DNA of 64,000 nt from Planctomyces sp. (lineage in GTDB: Bacteria > Planctomycetota > Planctomycetia > Planctomycetales > Planctomycetaceae). How positions within the stretch are numbered: position 1 is the stretch's first letter; every line of letters starts with the position of its first letter. Shown piece after piece: positions 52,267 through 61,321 of the stretch. The stretch lies in NCBI GenBank assembly GCA_016795105.1, contig JAEUIH010000010.1:1-64000 (forward strand). The letters are read 5' to 3'. The position numbers and the translations under genes are program-made. Under the pieces are notes generated by a model. It was not told the DNA's origin. It was given only the letters and a program-made list of their open reading frames with translations, and made no database searches.

Positions 52267-53130
52267 TCAGTGCGGGCTTCTCCGCATCGATTCACGCTGC
52301 TTCGCACAACCCAGCATGGCCAGTCCATGTAATGCCAAACTGTCCACAAACTGAGCATCTGGAAGAAAGCGAACCAGTTGCCGACCTCCGCCGCCCGAGA
52401 CAAAAACTCTTGGACGGTCACTCTGACCGAGGCGAGACACTGAAAACGCCGTCAGACCGGCGGCCAGTTCTCGGACCGCTCCAAGCTGTCCGTAAAACAG
52501 GCCCGCTCTCATCGCAGCTTCTGTATTTCGACCGGGTAATTCCGGTGCATCGGTGAGTTCATTGTCCATGTTAAGGAGGGGAAGTCGAGCCGTGTAGTCA
52601 TGCATCGCAAATGCTGACAACCTCAATCCTGGAAGAATGCTCCCTCCTCGAAACACACCATCCTGAGTTAACAAGTCCACCGTCGTCGCAGTACCCGAAT
52701 CTACCGCAATCACTGCGTCACGACACAATGTCATCCGCCACGCCGCCCAGACATTTAGCAGTCGATCGATCCCAACACGATCTGGTGACTCCACATCAAG
52801 CTCGACCGGGACCTGCCGATAACTGGTAACCACTTCCGGCTTCACCAGAGATACTGGCCAATTGTCCAGAAGGGCGTCTCGAGTTTCCGGGTCACTGCCA
52901 GCAATCAACGCCCGCACATTTGGAGTGTGCAATTCCGGAAACTGCACTGCACACTCCGCCAGCCAGCGACTCAATTCATCCTGCGGTGATCCATCCTGAG
53001 CGGCCACACAGGCTGTAATCTGTTCGGCTGTCGGCAGAGACGTTCCATTGTCGCGAAAGATGCCGAACTTGATTCGAGTATTGCCGACATCCACGGCAAC
53101 GATCAACTGAGAACCTATGCCGCCTTCCAT
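52267..53130 (-). CDS. coaX: Type III pantothenate kinase
   Basis: A 287-residue ASKHA-fold kinase. The N-terminal phosphate loop is VAVDVGNTRIKFGIF, followed by SPDRVGIDRLLNVWAA, the second phosphate motif AVDSGTATTVD and GGSILPGLRLSAFAM. It phosphorylates pantothenate, the first step to coenzyme A, and needs a monovalent cation. An AGGAAGG site lies 8 nt before the ATG. It follows pntB by only 3 bp, so it is the last gene of a transhydrogenase operon. Confidence 0.93.
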   Translation of the reverse strand: MEGGIGSQLIVAVDVGNTRIKFGIFRDNGTSLPTAEQITACVAAQDGSPQDELSRWLAECAVQFPELHTPNVRALIAGSDPETRDALLDNWPVSLVKPEVVTSYRQVPVELDVESPDRVGIDRLLNVWAAWRMTLCRDAVIAVDSGTATTVDLLTQDGVFRGGSILPGLRLSAFAMHDYTARLPLLNMDNELTDAPELPGRNTEAAMRAGLFYGQLGAVRELAAGLTAFSVSRLGQSDRPRVFVSGGGGRQLVRFLPDAQFVDSLALHGLAMLGCAKQRESMRRSPH

Positions 53131-53133
53131 CGA

Positions 53134-54579
53134 TCAGCCTTCCTGAAGCGCCTTCACGATTTCCACGATGGCCTTCTTACCGTCGGCAAACAGCATCAAC
53201 GAATGGTCCATGGCAAACAGAGGATTGGGAATCCCGGCAAAGCCAGGACTCAAACTGCGTTTTACGTTGATCACCGATCTCGCCTTATCGACATCAATAA
53301 TCGGCATCCCGGCAATCGGGCTGTTTGGATCTGTGCGAGCAACCGGGTTCACCACATCGTTGGCTCCCAGCACAATCGCCACATCGACCTGGTCCATCGT
53401 CGCGTTGACTTCGTCCATTTCCTTCAGACGTTCATAAGGAATGTCTGCTTCAGCGAGCAGCACGTTCATATGCCCCGGCATTCGGCCAGCAACCGGATGG
53501 ATCCCAAATTCCACCTCGATGCCTCGAGAGACCAGCAGATTTGTGAGGTCTCGGACGGCATGTTGAGCCTGAGAAACCGCCATACCATAGCCTGGAATGA
53601 TGAGTACCTTCTGAGCAACTTCCAGCATCATTGCGACCTCTTCCGATGAGGTTGATTTGACGTTGGCATAAACTTCATCGGCCGACGCTGACGACCCTTT
53701 CGCCTGAAGAGTCCCGAATAACACCGCCCAAAGCGACCTGTTCATTGCATCGCACATAATTTTCGTCAGGATGACGCCCGACGCTCCCACAAGTGATCCG
53801 GCGATAATCAACAGGTTATTGTTGATCACAAACCCTGTGGCAGCGGCCGCCAGCCCGGAGTAAGAATTCAGAAGTGCGATCACAACCGGCATGTCGGCCC
53901 CGCCGATCGAAATCACCAGCAGGATGCCAAGTGCCAGCGAAAGCAGCGTCATCAACCAGAACCAGAGGTTGGCATGCCCTGGATTCAGGACCATCAACAG
54001 GCAAAGGCCCAGCGCTGAGGCAGTGAGGCCGATGTTGGCGAGATTCTTCCAGGGCTTATTGAAGTCTCGAACCCACTTCAATTCCTCAAGCTTCGCCCAG
54101 GCCACAAGGCTTCCAGTCAGCGTAATTCCTCCGATTAATCCAGATGCCGCGGTTGCCGTCAGTACATCAGCGATTGCCAGTTTTGCTTTCAATGCTGCGT
54201 CAAATTGTCGGCCTCCCAGATATGCACCGGCAACAAGTACCGATGCTGCTCCACCCAAACCATTCAACAGCGCCACAAGCTGAGGCATGGCGGTCATCTG
54301 GACTCGCAACGCGAGCACGGTACCAATCACCGATCCCACTGCAATTGCTGCAAGTATCCACGTCCAGCTGAGTACATCTCGATGCAGCAGGGTGGCAACC
54401 ATCGCCAGAAGCATTCCAATTGCGCCCAGCAGGTTCCCTCGAACGGCTGTGCGCGGTCTGGTCATCCCCTTCAGCCCAAGAATGAACAGAACTGCAGAGA
54501 CCAGGTAACAGATGTCAATGATCGCGATGCTCACAGGATAGTTTCCACGCTGAGTTAATGAACGGTTCACATCTGACAC
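53134..54579 (-). CDS. pntB: NAD(P) transhydrogenase subunit beta
   Basis: A 481-residue membrane protein with about eight or nine TM helices (SIAIIDICYLVSAVLFILGLKGMTRPRTAVRGN onward). The cytosolic NADP-binding domain III begins near 295: VLIIPGYGMAVSQAQHAVRDL, GRMPGHMNVLLAEADIPY and VVNPVARTDPNSPIAGMP. The complex uses the proton gradient to transfer hydride from NADH to NADP+. The start codon is GTG at 54579; a second GTG at 54534 (before AGCATCGCG) would fit the family N-terminus equally well. Confidence 0.92.
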   Translation of the reverse strand: MSDVNRSLTQRGNYPVSIAIIDICYLVSAVLFILGLKGMTRPRTAVRGNLLGAIGMLLAMVATLLHRDVLSWTWILAAIAVGSVIGTVLALRVQMTAMPQLVALLNGLGGAASVLVAGAYLGGRQFDAALKAKLAIADVLTATAASGLIGGITLTGSLVAWAKLEELKWVRDFNKPWKNLANIGLTASALGLCLLMVLNPGHANLWFWLMTLLSLALGILLVISIGGADMPVVIALLNSYSGLAAAATGFVINNNLLIIAGSLVGASGVILTKIMCDAMNRSLWAVLFGTLQAKGSSASADEVYANVKSTSSEEVAMMLEVAQKVLIIPGYGMAVSQAQHAVRDLTNLLVSRGIEVEFGIHPVAGRMPGHMNVLLAEADIPYERLKEMDEVNATMDQVDVAIVLGANDVVNPVARTDPNSPIAGMPIIDVDKARSVINVKRSLSPGFAGIPNPLFAMDHSLMLFADGKKAIVEIVKALQEG

Positions 54580-54597
54580 AAAGAACGCGAGAACCCG

Positions 54598-55011
54598 TCA
54601 CTTCTTTGATTTGAACATTGCCAGCATTCGATTCGTGACCACAAATCCGCCAACAACGTTGATCGTGGCAAGGACGACACCAATCAGTCCCAGTCCACTT
54701 GCCAGCCATCCGCTTCCGTCACCCGAAACCAGAATTGCACCCAGCACGGTAATCCCGGAAATTGCATTTGACCCCGACATGAGTGGCGTATGAAGTGTCG
54801 GTGGAATCTTTGCGATGATCTCCACACCGACAAAAACGGCGAGGACGAAAATCGTCAACAGCAGCATCAACTGACTGCTGCCACCCGAAGCCGCTTCGGC
54901 CTGAGCAGCCACCTCTGCGATTTTATCGGTTGCGTCTGCAATCACGTCTGCCGCCTTTTCGCCTGCCTGAGCGAATGTCAGCCACGAATTGAGCATTGAG
55001 GTTGCATTCAT
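54598..55011 (-). CDS. NAD(P) transhydrogenase subunit alpha, membrane part
   Basis: A 137-residue protein with a 45-residue Ala/Glu-rich N-terminus and four TM helices (LLLTIFVLAVFVGVEIIAKIPPTLHTPLMSGSNAISGITVLGAI). This is domain II-alpha of transhydrogenase, split from the soluble part as in Rhodospirillum-type PntAB. Its ATG overlaps the stop of the pntAA-type gene (ATGA), and pntB follows after 18 bp. Confidence 0.9.
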   Translation of the reverse strand: MNATSMLNSWLTFAQAGEKAADVIADATDKIAEVAAQAEAASGGSSQLMLLLTIFVLAVFVGVEIIAKIPPTLHTPLMSGSNAISGITVLGAILVSGDGSGWLASGLGLIGVVLATINVVGGFVVTNRMLAMFKSKK

Positions 55012-56183
55012 GTCAGTCCCCCTGCACCAATGAGTTCCAGCACTTTCGGATGAACAATACTGCCATCGCGTGCGACCAGAGTTTCCCTGATAATTTCGTC
55101 GGTCGTGTCGATTTTCATTTCTCCACCTTTGACGATCAACTGGAGAAACGTCGTGATGTTCTTACTGAACATCTCGCTGGCGTGGACCGGAACTGTCGAT
55201 GCCAGATTCATCGGGCCAAGGATTGTCACTCCCTGGTGCACGATCGTGCTGCCGGCTTGTGTCAATTCGCAGTTGCCACCACGTTCCGCAGCAATATCAA
55301 CAATCACCGATCCCGGCGCCATGGCTTCTGCCATTGCCCGAGTCACAAGCACAGGCGCTTTCCGTCCAGGAATTGCAGCGGTCGTGATAACGATATCCAC
55401 CCCGGCTATCACCTTCAGCAAAGCCTCCTGCTGTTGGCGGTAGAATTCGTCACTCATCTGTTTGGCATAGCCGCCCTGACCTTCGCCGGATTCTGTCTTA
55501 ACATCCAGTTCAACGAACTTCGCCCCGAGACTCTCTACCTGTTCTTTGACAGCTGGTCGTATGTCGTAACCAAAGACGACGGCGCCAAGCCTCTTCGAAG
55601 ATGCAATCGCCTGCAGGCCCGCAACGCCCGCACCAATCACCAGCACGCGTGCCGGTTTGAGCGTTCCGGCAGCGGTCATCATCATGGGGAACATTCGAGG
55701 CGCCGCAGACGCAGCCATCAGCACAGCCCGATACCCGGCAACCGTTGCCATCGACGAAAGTATGTCCATGCTCTGTGCACGAGTAATCCGGGGAACCAGT
55801 TCCAGTGCAAAGATCGTCGCACCGGTTTCTGCCGCCTTCCGCAGAGGCCCCGGACACCACAATGGTTCACAGCCGGCAATCAGCAGCTGAGATCTCCGCA
55901 GCAGCTTGCTGTCTTCTGTACCGGTCTCTCCACAGGCACCCAGCGACCGCACCTGAAGAATAATGTCGCTCGAAGAAAAGACCTCCGCTCGATCAGCAAC
56001 GATCCGAGCCCCCTTTTCTTCATATTGAGCATCTGGAAATCCAGCTGCCAGTCCTGCTCCGGCCTGAACAATTACGTTCATCCCCGATTTTTTGAGCGCT
56101 GTCACCGACGCAGGAACCAGGGCTACTCGCTGCTCCGCAGGATCTGCCTCCTTCGGAACGCCCACCGTCAAAGGGTTCGCCAT
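55008..56183 (-). CDS. NAD(P) transhydrogenase subunit alpha, soluble NAD-binding part
   Basis: About 391 residues from ATG 56183; a start at 56204 would add seven residues. It is related to alanine dehydrogenase: TVGVPKEADPAEQRVALVPASV, the NAD-binding VLVIGAGVAGLQAI (about 170-183) and the VDIVITTAAIPGRKAP loop. It is domain I of the proton-translocating transhydrogenase. It overlaps the membrane alpha subunit gene, forming a pntAA-pntAB-pntB-coaX operon. The gene opposite starts 165 bp upstream. Confidence 0.92.
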   Translation of the reverse strand: MANPLTVGVPKEADPAEQRVALVPASVTALKKSGMNVIVQAGAGLAAGFPDAQYEEKGARIVADRAEVFSSSDIILQVRSLGACGETGTEDSKLLRRSQLLIAGCEPLWCPGPLRKAAETGATIFALELVPRITRAQSMDILSSMATVAGYRAVLMAASAAPRMFPMMMTAAGTLKPARVLVIGAGVAGLQAIASSKRLGAVVFGYDIRPAVKEQVESLGAKFVELDVKTESGEGQGGYAKQMSDEFYRQQQEALLKVIAGVDIVITTAAIPGRKAPVLVTRAMAEAMAPGSVIVDIAAERGGNCELTQAGSTIVHQGVTILGPMNLASTVPVHASEMFSKNITTFLQLIVKGGEMKIDTTDEIIRETLVARDGSIVHPKVLELIGAGGLT

Positions 56184-56348
56184 GACGAAGTCTGTCTCCC
56201 ACAAGGATCGTTTTCGGGTCGATCATCATTTTCCGGCCAGTCGCGACTTGTCGCCGCGGGCGACTTTATATGAGATCCCGCTTCAAGTCGCCAGGCACCA
56301 ACCTGGCACATTCCCGATGATGATATTTGTCTCGCGAAACCAACAACT

Positions 56349-56891
56349 ATGCAGGTCCGGATTGCTCAGTGCTCTGTCGAGCTCATTGAAGGTGATATTA
56401 CTCAACAACAGGTCGACGCGATCGTCAACGCAGCTAATTCAGAGCTCGCTGGCGGTTCAGGCGTGGATGGCGCGATCCATCGCGTCGGCGGTCCCGCATT
56501 GATGCAGGAAACCGCCGAAAAGTACCCCAACGGCTGCCCAGTCGGCAGTGCTGTGGTGACTTCTGCCGGTGCTTTAAACGCCAAATACGTCTTCCATGCG
56601 GTGGGCCCCGTCTGGAAAGGTGGGAAATCGGGAGAACCTGCTCTTCTCGCGTCCGCATTTCGAACGTGCCTGAAGCTGGCCATCGAAAACAAATGCCAAA
56701 GCATCGCGTTTCCAGCACTCAGCGCTGGTGCATATGGCTACCCAATGGATCTCGCCGCCAGTAACTCCCTGAAAACGACAATTGACTTCATCCGCTGGCA
56801 CAAAGCTCCCACTCTCGTTCGCTTTGTACTGTTCGGAGCAGGTGCGTATGGCGCATGGTGTCGAGCACTGGAAGAAGTGGTCCCACGATGA
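56349..56891 (+). CDS. Macrodomain protein (O-acetyl-ADP-ribose deacetylase type)
   Basis: A 180-residue protein consisting of a single macrodomain. ELIEGDITQQQVDAIVNAANSELAGGSGVDGAIHR holds the ADP-ribose-binding Asp/Asn, and the second loop is FPALSAGAYGYP. It matches the MacroD/YmdB type, which hydrolyses O-acetyl-ADP-ribose or removes ADP-ribose from acidic residues. The stop overlaps the start of an alpha/beta hydrolase gene (ATGA). Confidence 0.92.
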   Translation: MQVRIAQCSVELIEGDITQQQVDAIVNAANSELAGGSGVDGAIHRVGGPALMQETAEKYPNGCPVGSAVVTSAGALNAKYVFHAVGPVWKGGKSGEPALLASAFRTCLKLAIENKCQSIAFPALSAGAYGYPMDLAASNSLKTTIDFIRWHKAPTLVRFVLFGAGAYGAWCRALEEVVPR

Positions 56892-57823
56892 AAAGTCTCT
56901 CCGGCGAAGCCATCCGCTCTTATACCACCTCGGATGGCTACCCAATTCAGTTCCGACACTGGAAAGCAATAGCACCGGCTGATTCTTCACCGGCTGATTC
57001 TTTGCCTGCGGGTTCTTTGCAGAGCCATTCTCCGAGAGCGATTCTTGTCGCGGCTCATGGAATCCAGAGTCATTCGGGCTGGTACCAGTATTCGAGTGAA
57101 CTGCTGGCGGCGCAGGGCTTCGAGGTCTATTTTGCTGACCGGCGCGGATCGGGATTGAATTCCGAGGATCGCGGTCATGCGCCGCATGGCGACCGTCTGA
57201 TCAATGATGTGCGCCAACTGATTCAGATTGCACGCGATGATCATCCGGGACGACAGCTGCCTGTCGTGTTGATGGGGATCAGCTGGGGCGGAAAAATCAT
57301 GGCTGCCCTTGCAGCAAAACACCCGGCCGACTGCAGTCAGCTTGCACTTCTGTACCCCGGCCTTGAACCCTTCCTCCGACCAACACTCTTTCAACGATTC
57401 CAGCTGCAGGTTGCTCGAGACTTTGAAATCCGTCGCAAACCCGTTCCGATCCCGCTTCGCGACCCGGCTCTGTTTACCGACGATCCTGCGGCTCAGAAGT
57501 TCATCGCCGATGATCCGCTTACGATTCACACGGTCACCAGCGGATTCATGAATGCCGGCATCGATCTGCACCGAACTCTCAGCGGCTCGCAAACCGGTAT
57601 CACATGCCCAACACTGGTCATGCTTGCAGGGAAGGACAAGATCATCGACAACCAGAAAACCCTCGCCCTGCTCACCCGCCTCTGCCAGACATCCCTGACC
57701 GCAGAACTCTACCCCCACGCCTGCCATACTCTGGAATTCGACCGCGACCGAAACCACATCATCACCGACCTCACCCGCTGGCTCAATTCCAAAACCCAAA
57801 GTACTCACCACGCTCCGTCGTGA
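56888..57823 (+). CDS. Alpha/beta hydrolase, monoglyceride-lipase/lysophospholipase type
   Basis: About 311 residues from ATG 56888 (overlap with the macrodomain stop). It has the Hydrolase_4 pattern: ILVAAHGIQSHSGWYQ oxyanion region, FADRRGSGLNSEDRGHAP, nucleophile GISWGGK (Ser about 143), Asp in MLAGKDKIIDN and His in ACHTLEFD. Acylglycerols or lysophospholipids are likely substrates. No signal peptide is seen. The C-terminal residues after LNSK (TQSTHHAPS) and the stop are encoded by a dispersed repeat end (57804-57825), so the native C-terminus has probably been replaced. Confidence 0.85.
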   Translation: MKSLSGEAIRSYTTSDGYPIQFRHWKAIAPADSSPADSLPAGSLQSHSPRAILVAAHGIQSHSGWYQYSSELLAAQGFEVYFADRRGSGLNSEDRGHAPHGDRLINDVRQLIQIARDDHPGRQLPVVLMGISWGGKIMAALAAKHPADCSQLALLYPGLEPFLRPTLFQRFQLQVARDFEIRRKPVPIPLRDPALFTDDPAAQKFIADDPLTIHTVTSGFMNAGIDLHRTLSGSQTGITCPTLVMLAGKDKIIDNQKTLALLTRLCQTSLTAELYPHACHTLEFDRDRNHIITDLTRWLNSKTQSTHHAPS

Positions 57824-58180
57824 TGACGAATCCAGGCAACCCCTGCTGACGATGTGCAAGCCCTCCGGGCTTAACGCAATTTCTTGATTCAAAACGCAGC
57901 CATGGCTGCGATTCAGGCCCAGCGGGCCGACACATCGTGAGCCCGTGGCGTAAGCCACGGGTTGACGAGCCAATTTGCAGCCAAAAGCCCGGAGGGCTGA
58001 CACATTGCGACTGAGCTGCGTATCGCATACCGAACCACCGGGTGTTGATGTGTCGGCCCGCAGGGCCTTGTTGCAGCGTTTTTGTGGCCGTCACCGGGGC
58101 CTGACGACCACGGCTGACGATGTGCCAGTCCTCCGGTCTTAACGTAATTTCATGATTCAAAACACAGCCCTGCCTGTGCC
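57804..58180. repeat. Cluster of REP-like repeats between hydrolase gene and pgi
   Basis: One end of the 392/35361 family at 57804-57825 is followed by paired units. CCTCCGGGCTTAACGCAATT...GATTCAAAACGCAGCC at about 57860-57902 recurs with some changes at about 58130-58170. Between them are inverted words CGGCCCGCAGGGCC and AGCCCGGAGGGCTGACACAT. A GNRA-loop hairpin lies at 57942-57961. The 490 bp 57824-58313 hold no gene; open frames here on either strand are repeat-derived. Confidence 0.75.
57942..57961. repeat. 8-bp stem with GTAA tetraloop
   Basis: CCCGTGGC-GTAA-GCCACGGG is a perfect hairpin with a GNRA-type loop when read on the plus strand. Hairpins of this kind are common in planctomycete intergenic regions. 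It lies inside the repeat cluster upstream of the pgi 3' end. Confidence 0.7.
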
Positions 58181-58313
58181 TCGCTTCACAATCCGCTCGC
58201 CTCCCGAAATCTGCTGGACGCCCCCTCTGCCATTTTCGCGCTCGTGCTCGTAATCGATTGCGAGTGGCACGCGATTCACAGTGATCCCACGGTCAAGCTT
58301 ACCAAAGTTCCCC

Positions 58314-59720
58314 CTACAACCCCAGATTTGCCTGCATGTTCTTCTTATACGCTTCAACACCCGGCTGACCGTACGGATTGGTGCTCACAAGTCGACCTTC
58401 GACGACTGTTGCCAGCATCAGCATCTGGAACAGCTGACCGATGGAATGTTCGGTGATCGCCGGCAAATGGAGATCTGTCGTTGGGCGGCGATCGTCAGCA
58501 TACGCCTGATTGGTCCCGTCAATGGCAGCCTGCAGGATCTTTGGCAGCGGGCAACCGGCGAGCACATTCAGCTGATCGTGATCCAGATGGTGTGAAGGGA
58601 TCGTCAGCGGCAATTGCCGAGCAGTTCCGGGCAGCAGATTGGTAATCAGCTTGTCACGTCGACCTTCCTGATGTTGTTGTCCTCGGCTGTGCAGGTCACG
58701 AGTATTCACGACCGTGATTGGAGTTGCTCCGCGTTCGTGTTTGCCGAGACTTTCAGACAGGAGTTGATCGTACCAGAGCCCGACGGCTTCCAGCTTGCAA
58801 CCCCAGGTTGACAGAATTCTCTGGTTCATACCATAGTCAACTTCAAAGAGATGACTCACGGCCGTGTAATCCAGCACAACATTCTTCCCGAATGATGAGC
58901 GCCGAAAATCGGCCGTCAAATCCGCAGCTCCCTGAAGCAGGGCTCGAATATTCAGCCCCGCGATCGCCGCAGGCAACAGCCCCACGGAAGTCAGCACAGA
59001 AAAGCGGCCGCCAATCCCGTCAGGAATCGAAAAGATGTCCTGGTACCCCGCTGCGTTCGACAATTTTCGCAGACGACCGGAATCACCGGTGACAGGGACA
59101 ATCAGCTTTGTTGACTCAGACGGAAACCGACGTTCAATCATCTCGCGAAACGTTCGAAACGCGGCTGCCGTTTCCAAAGTGCCCCCCGACTTGCTGATGA
59201 CGACCAATGCGGTTCGTCCATCCGGTCCGCCCGAACTGCCAGCCGTCGCTGCTCGGCGATCCAGCAGCTCAAGCAGAGTCCGTTGATGATCAGAATCGAC
59301 ATTCCAGCCGTCAAAATAGATTCGAGGAATTCCATTGCGTTCTTCGCGATTCATCTCATTGTGAAATGGTGGTTTGAGAGCCTCAAACATGGCCCTCATT
59401 CCCATATAAGAACCACCAATTCCCAGGACAACCACTGAATCCGCCGACGAACGAATTCGGGCAGCACACGCTTCAATCCTGGCAACAAGACTGTCCGCTC
59501 CGTTCCGCTTCAGATCATCCAGAAGTTCTTCCGGCCACTGTATAAAACCAGCATCCAGCGGCTGCTTCTCGACCGGAACACTACCTCCACTCTGCCAAAG
59601 ATCGACATCGTTGAGCACTTCGTTGCGAGCCGCATCGAGAGCTCCTCGCAGTGACTCGAGGCGTCCATCCGGGACAAGTTTCATCGCGGCGTCAGGTCGA
59701 TAGGTAATCAGTTCGCTCAT
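58314..59720 (-). CDS. pgi: Glucose-6-phosphate isomerase
   Basis: About 468 residues from ATG 59720; an extended frame to 59816 adds 32 residues without family match. It shows the SIS-domain isomerase pattern: VVLGIGGSYMGMRAMFEAL, VVISKSGGTLETAAAFR, GGRFSVLTSVGLLPAAIAGL, and a C-terminal NPYGQPGVEAYKKNM. It interconverts glucose 6-phosphate and fructose 6-phosphate. The neighbouring upstream gene on the strand, 61 bp away, encodes a 6-phosphogluconolactonase-type protein, placing two hexose-phosphate-related functions together. Confidence 0.93.
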   Translation of the reverse strand: MSELITYRPDAAMKLVPDGRLESLRGALDAARNEVLNDVDLWQSGGSVPVEKQPLDAGFIQWPEELLDDLKRNGADSLVARIEACAARIRSSADSVVVLGIGGSYMGMRAMFEALKPPFHNEMNREERNGIPRIYFDGWNVDSDHQRTLLELLDRRAATAGSSGGPDGRTALVVISKSGGTLETAAAFRTFREMIERRFPSESTKLIVPVTGDSGRLRKLSNAAGYQDIFSIPDGIGGRFSVLTSVGLLPAAIAGLNIRALLQGAADLTADFRRSSFGKNVVLDYTAVSHLFEVDYGMNQRILSTWGCKLEAVGLWYDQLLSESLGKHERGATPITVVNTRDLHSRGQQHQEGRRDKLITNLLPGTARQLPLTIPSHHLDHDQLNVLAGCPLPKILQAAIDGTNQAYADDRRPTTDLHLPAITEHSIGQLFQMLMLATVVEGRLVSTNPYGQPGVEAYKKNMQANLGL

Positions 59721-59781
59721 ATCTGTTTGACTTTCGTGACTGCGTAGAGTTTGCAGTTTCGTGGGAGTTCGTAAATTGGCA

Positions 59782-61017
59782 TTATTCGATGAGAACACAG
59801 ATTGCAGCCGGTGCAAACACGCTCGACCCCGCCCATGTCAGCTCACCGGATGTCTGATCGACTTCAAATACACCGAGTGTATGAGAATCCTGACCGGCAA
59901 CCAACAACCAGCGTCCGGAGGGATCGAGGTTAAAGTTTCGAGGAGTTGCCGCGCGGGCGTTTTCCCGTTCAATCAGAGAAAGACGGCCGGATGCTGAATC
60001 GACTCGAAACGCAGAAATTGTGTCGTGTCCGCGATTCGCTGAATAGACAAACTTGCCCGACGGATGAACTCGGATCTCCGAGGCACTCACCGCCTTCTCC
60101 TTTGCTTTCTCTGCATCCGGGACTGTTGGCACTGTTTCAATCGGCGTCAATGTTCCCTGATCCGCATCCCACGCAAATGTGGTGATCGTGAGCGACAGTT
60201 CGTTCAATACCCATGCAAACCGTCCGGTTGGATCGAACTTCATGTGTCGAGGCCCCCCGCCTGCAGGAACTGTACCGGCTCCGTTTGCCACGAGAGTCGC
60301 GGTTTCAGGTTTGGCAGAGTACACCACGACTTTGTCGAGCCCAAGGTCCGGGACCAGAACGAAACGATTGTCGGGAGAAAATCCCGCCCAGTGAGCATGC
60401 GACCCGTCCTGACGTCCAGGAACTGTCCGAGATCCTCCTTCATGATCGACCAGTTGAGTTCGTTCGCGGAGTGAGCCATCGGCATTGAGAGCAAACGCCG
60501 CCACCGAGCCGCCTCCGTATTGAGCCGACACCAGCATACGGCCCGTGGCATCTACGTTCAGATGAGTCGCTCCGCCATCGCCAACTTCAACTGAGTTCAG
60601 GAACTGCAGTTGAGGCAATTGCTCGGCAGTGACCTGTTCCGGCCGAATGACCCGGTATGCAACAATCGATGGCTTGCCATCCACGTTTGCCCCGGCATAA
60701 AGAGTTGCCCCGTTCGGATGCATCGTCACCCACCCCGGCCCATCTGCTTCAGCGGCAATGACCGGAGGAGACAGTTTTCCGTTCTGCGGATTGAGCGTAC
60801 AAACGTAGATCCCCTTGCTGAGCGGATTTCGACCGGTCCCAATCCAAACAGTCCGAACGGGTTCCTGCACCATCCCACACAATGACGGCGGAATCGCGGC
60901 GTCCGATCGCTTGATGACAAGGAGTGCCAGGACGATCAATACGAGCTGTACCGGGCGAAGCTGAAGAGTCGCAGGAAACGCTGCAGACAGAGAAGCAAGA
61001 CGCAACATGCGAGTCAT
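59782..61017 (-). CDS. Secreted lactonase family protein (7-bladed beta-propeller)
   Basis: About 411 residues from ATG 61017 (CGGAG about 9 nt upstream; a second ATG at 61008). A signal or anchor (LVLIVLALLVIKRSDAA) is followed by repeated propeller blades with WVTMHPNGATLYAGANVDG, THLNVDATGRMLVSAQYGGGSVAAF, HWAGFSPDNRFVLVPDLGLDKVVVY, GPRHMKFDPTGRFAWVLNEL and PRNFNLDPSGRWLLVAGQDS. It is the YbhE/Pgl-type lactonase family. Export makes a role as the cytosolic 6-phosphogluconolactonase doubtful. It is followed by pgi. Confidence 0.85.
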   Translation of the reverse strand: MTRMLRLASLSAAFPATLQLRPVQLVLIVLALLVIKRSDAAIPPSLCGMVQEPVRTVWIGTGRNPLSKGIYVCTLNPQNGKLSPPVIAAEADGPGWVTMHPNGATLYAGANVDGKPSIVAYRVIRPEQVTAEQLPQLQFLNSVEVGDGGATHLNVDATGRMLVSAQYGGGSVAAFALNADGSLRERTQLVDHEGGSRTVPGRQDGSHAHWAGFSPDNRFVLVPDLGLDKVVVYSAKPETATLVANGAGTVPAGGGPRHMKFDPTGRFAWVLNELSLTITTFAWDADQGTLTPIETVPTVPDAEKAKEKAVSASEIRVHPSGKFVYSANRGHDTISAFRVDSASGRLSLIERENARAATPRNFNLDPSGRWLLVAGQDSHTLGVFEVDQTSGELTWAGSSVFAPAAICVLIE

Positions 61018-61246
61018 GAAACAGCTCCGGAAACAGGCAAACGCCAGGAAGGACAAAACAAACCCGAATTCAAACCACCCGAATTTCGAAAAACGAGTCG
61101 CCCATACGATGTACCCACTGAAATTCAGAAAATTCCGATCCAGATCCCAAACGTGGAAACTCGTTGACGGAACCCAACCCCCTGCTACAATCCTCCGCTT
61201 TTGAGAACGGTACCACAAAAAACCAGTACTCGTTTCAAATCCAACA

Positions 61247-61321
61247 CGGGGTGTAGCTCAGCTTGGCTAGAGCGCTACGTTCGGGACGTAGAGGCCGCAG
61301 GTTCAAATCCTGTCACCCCGA
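61247..61321 (+). tRNA. tRNA-Pro, anticodon CGG
   Basis: A full cloverleaf: acceptor CGGGGTG/CACCCCG, D stem GCTC/GAGC, anticodon stem CTACG/CGTAG with loop TTCGGGA (anticodon CGG at 61282-61284), T arm GCAGG-TTCAAAT-CCTGT and discriminator A. CCA is not encoded. The 3' half is the integration target of the adjoining element. Confidence 0.95.

Noticed and set aside
54996-56273. Long plus-strand open frame opposite the transhydrogenase alpha genes
   Set aside because: It is antisense to two clear, conserved genes, and its translation is Arg/His/Cys-rich without domains.
56987-58003. Long minus-strand open frame opposite the alpha/beta hydrolase
   Set aside because: It is the antisense shadow of a gene with full catalytic motifs, extended by repeat sequence.
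57783-58160. Minus-strand open frame in the repeat cluster
   Set aside because: Made up of repeat units; its repeated peptide motifs mirror the DNA repeats.
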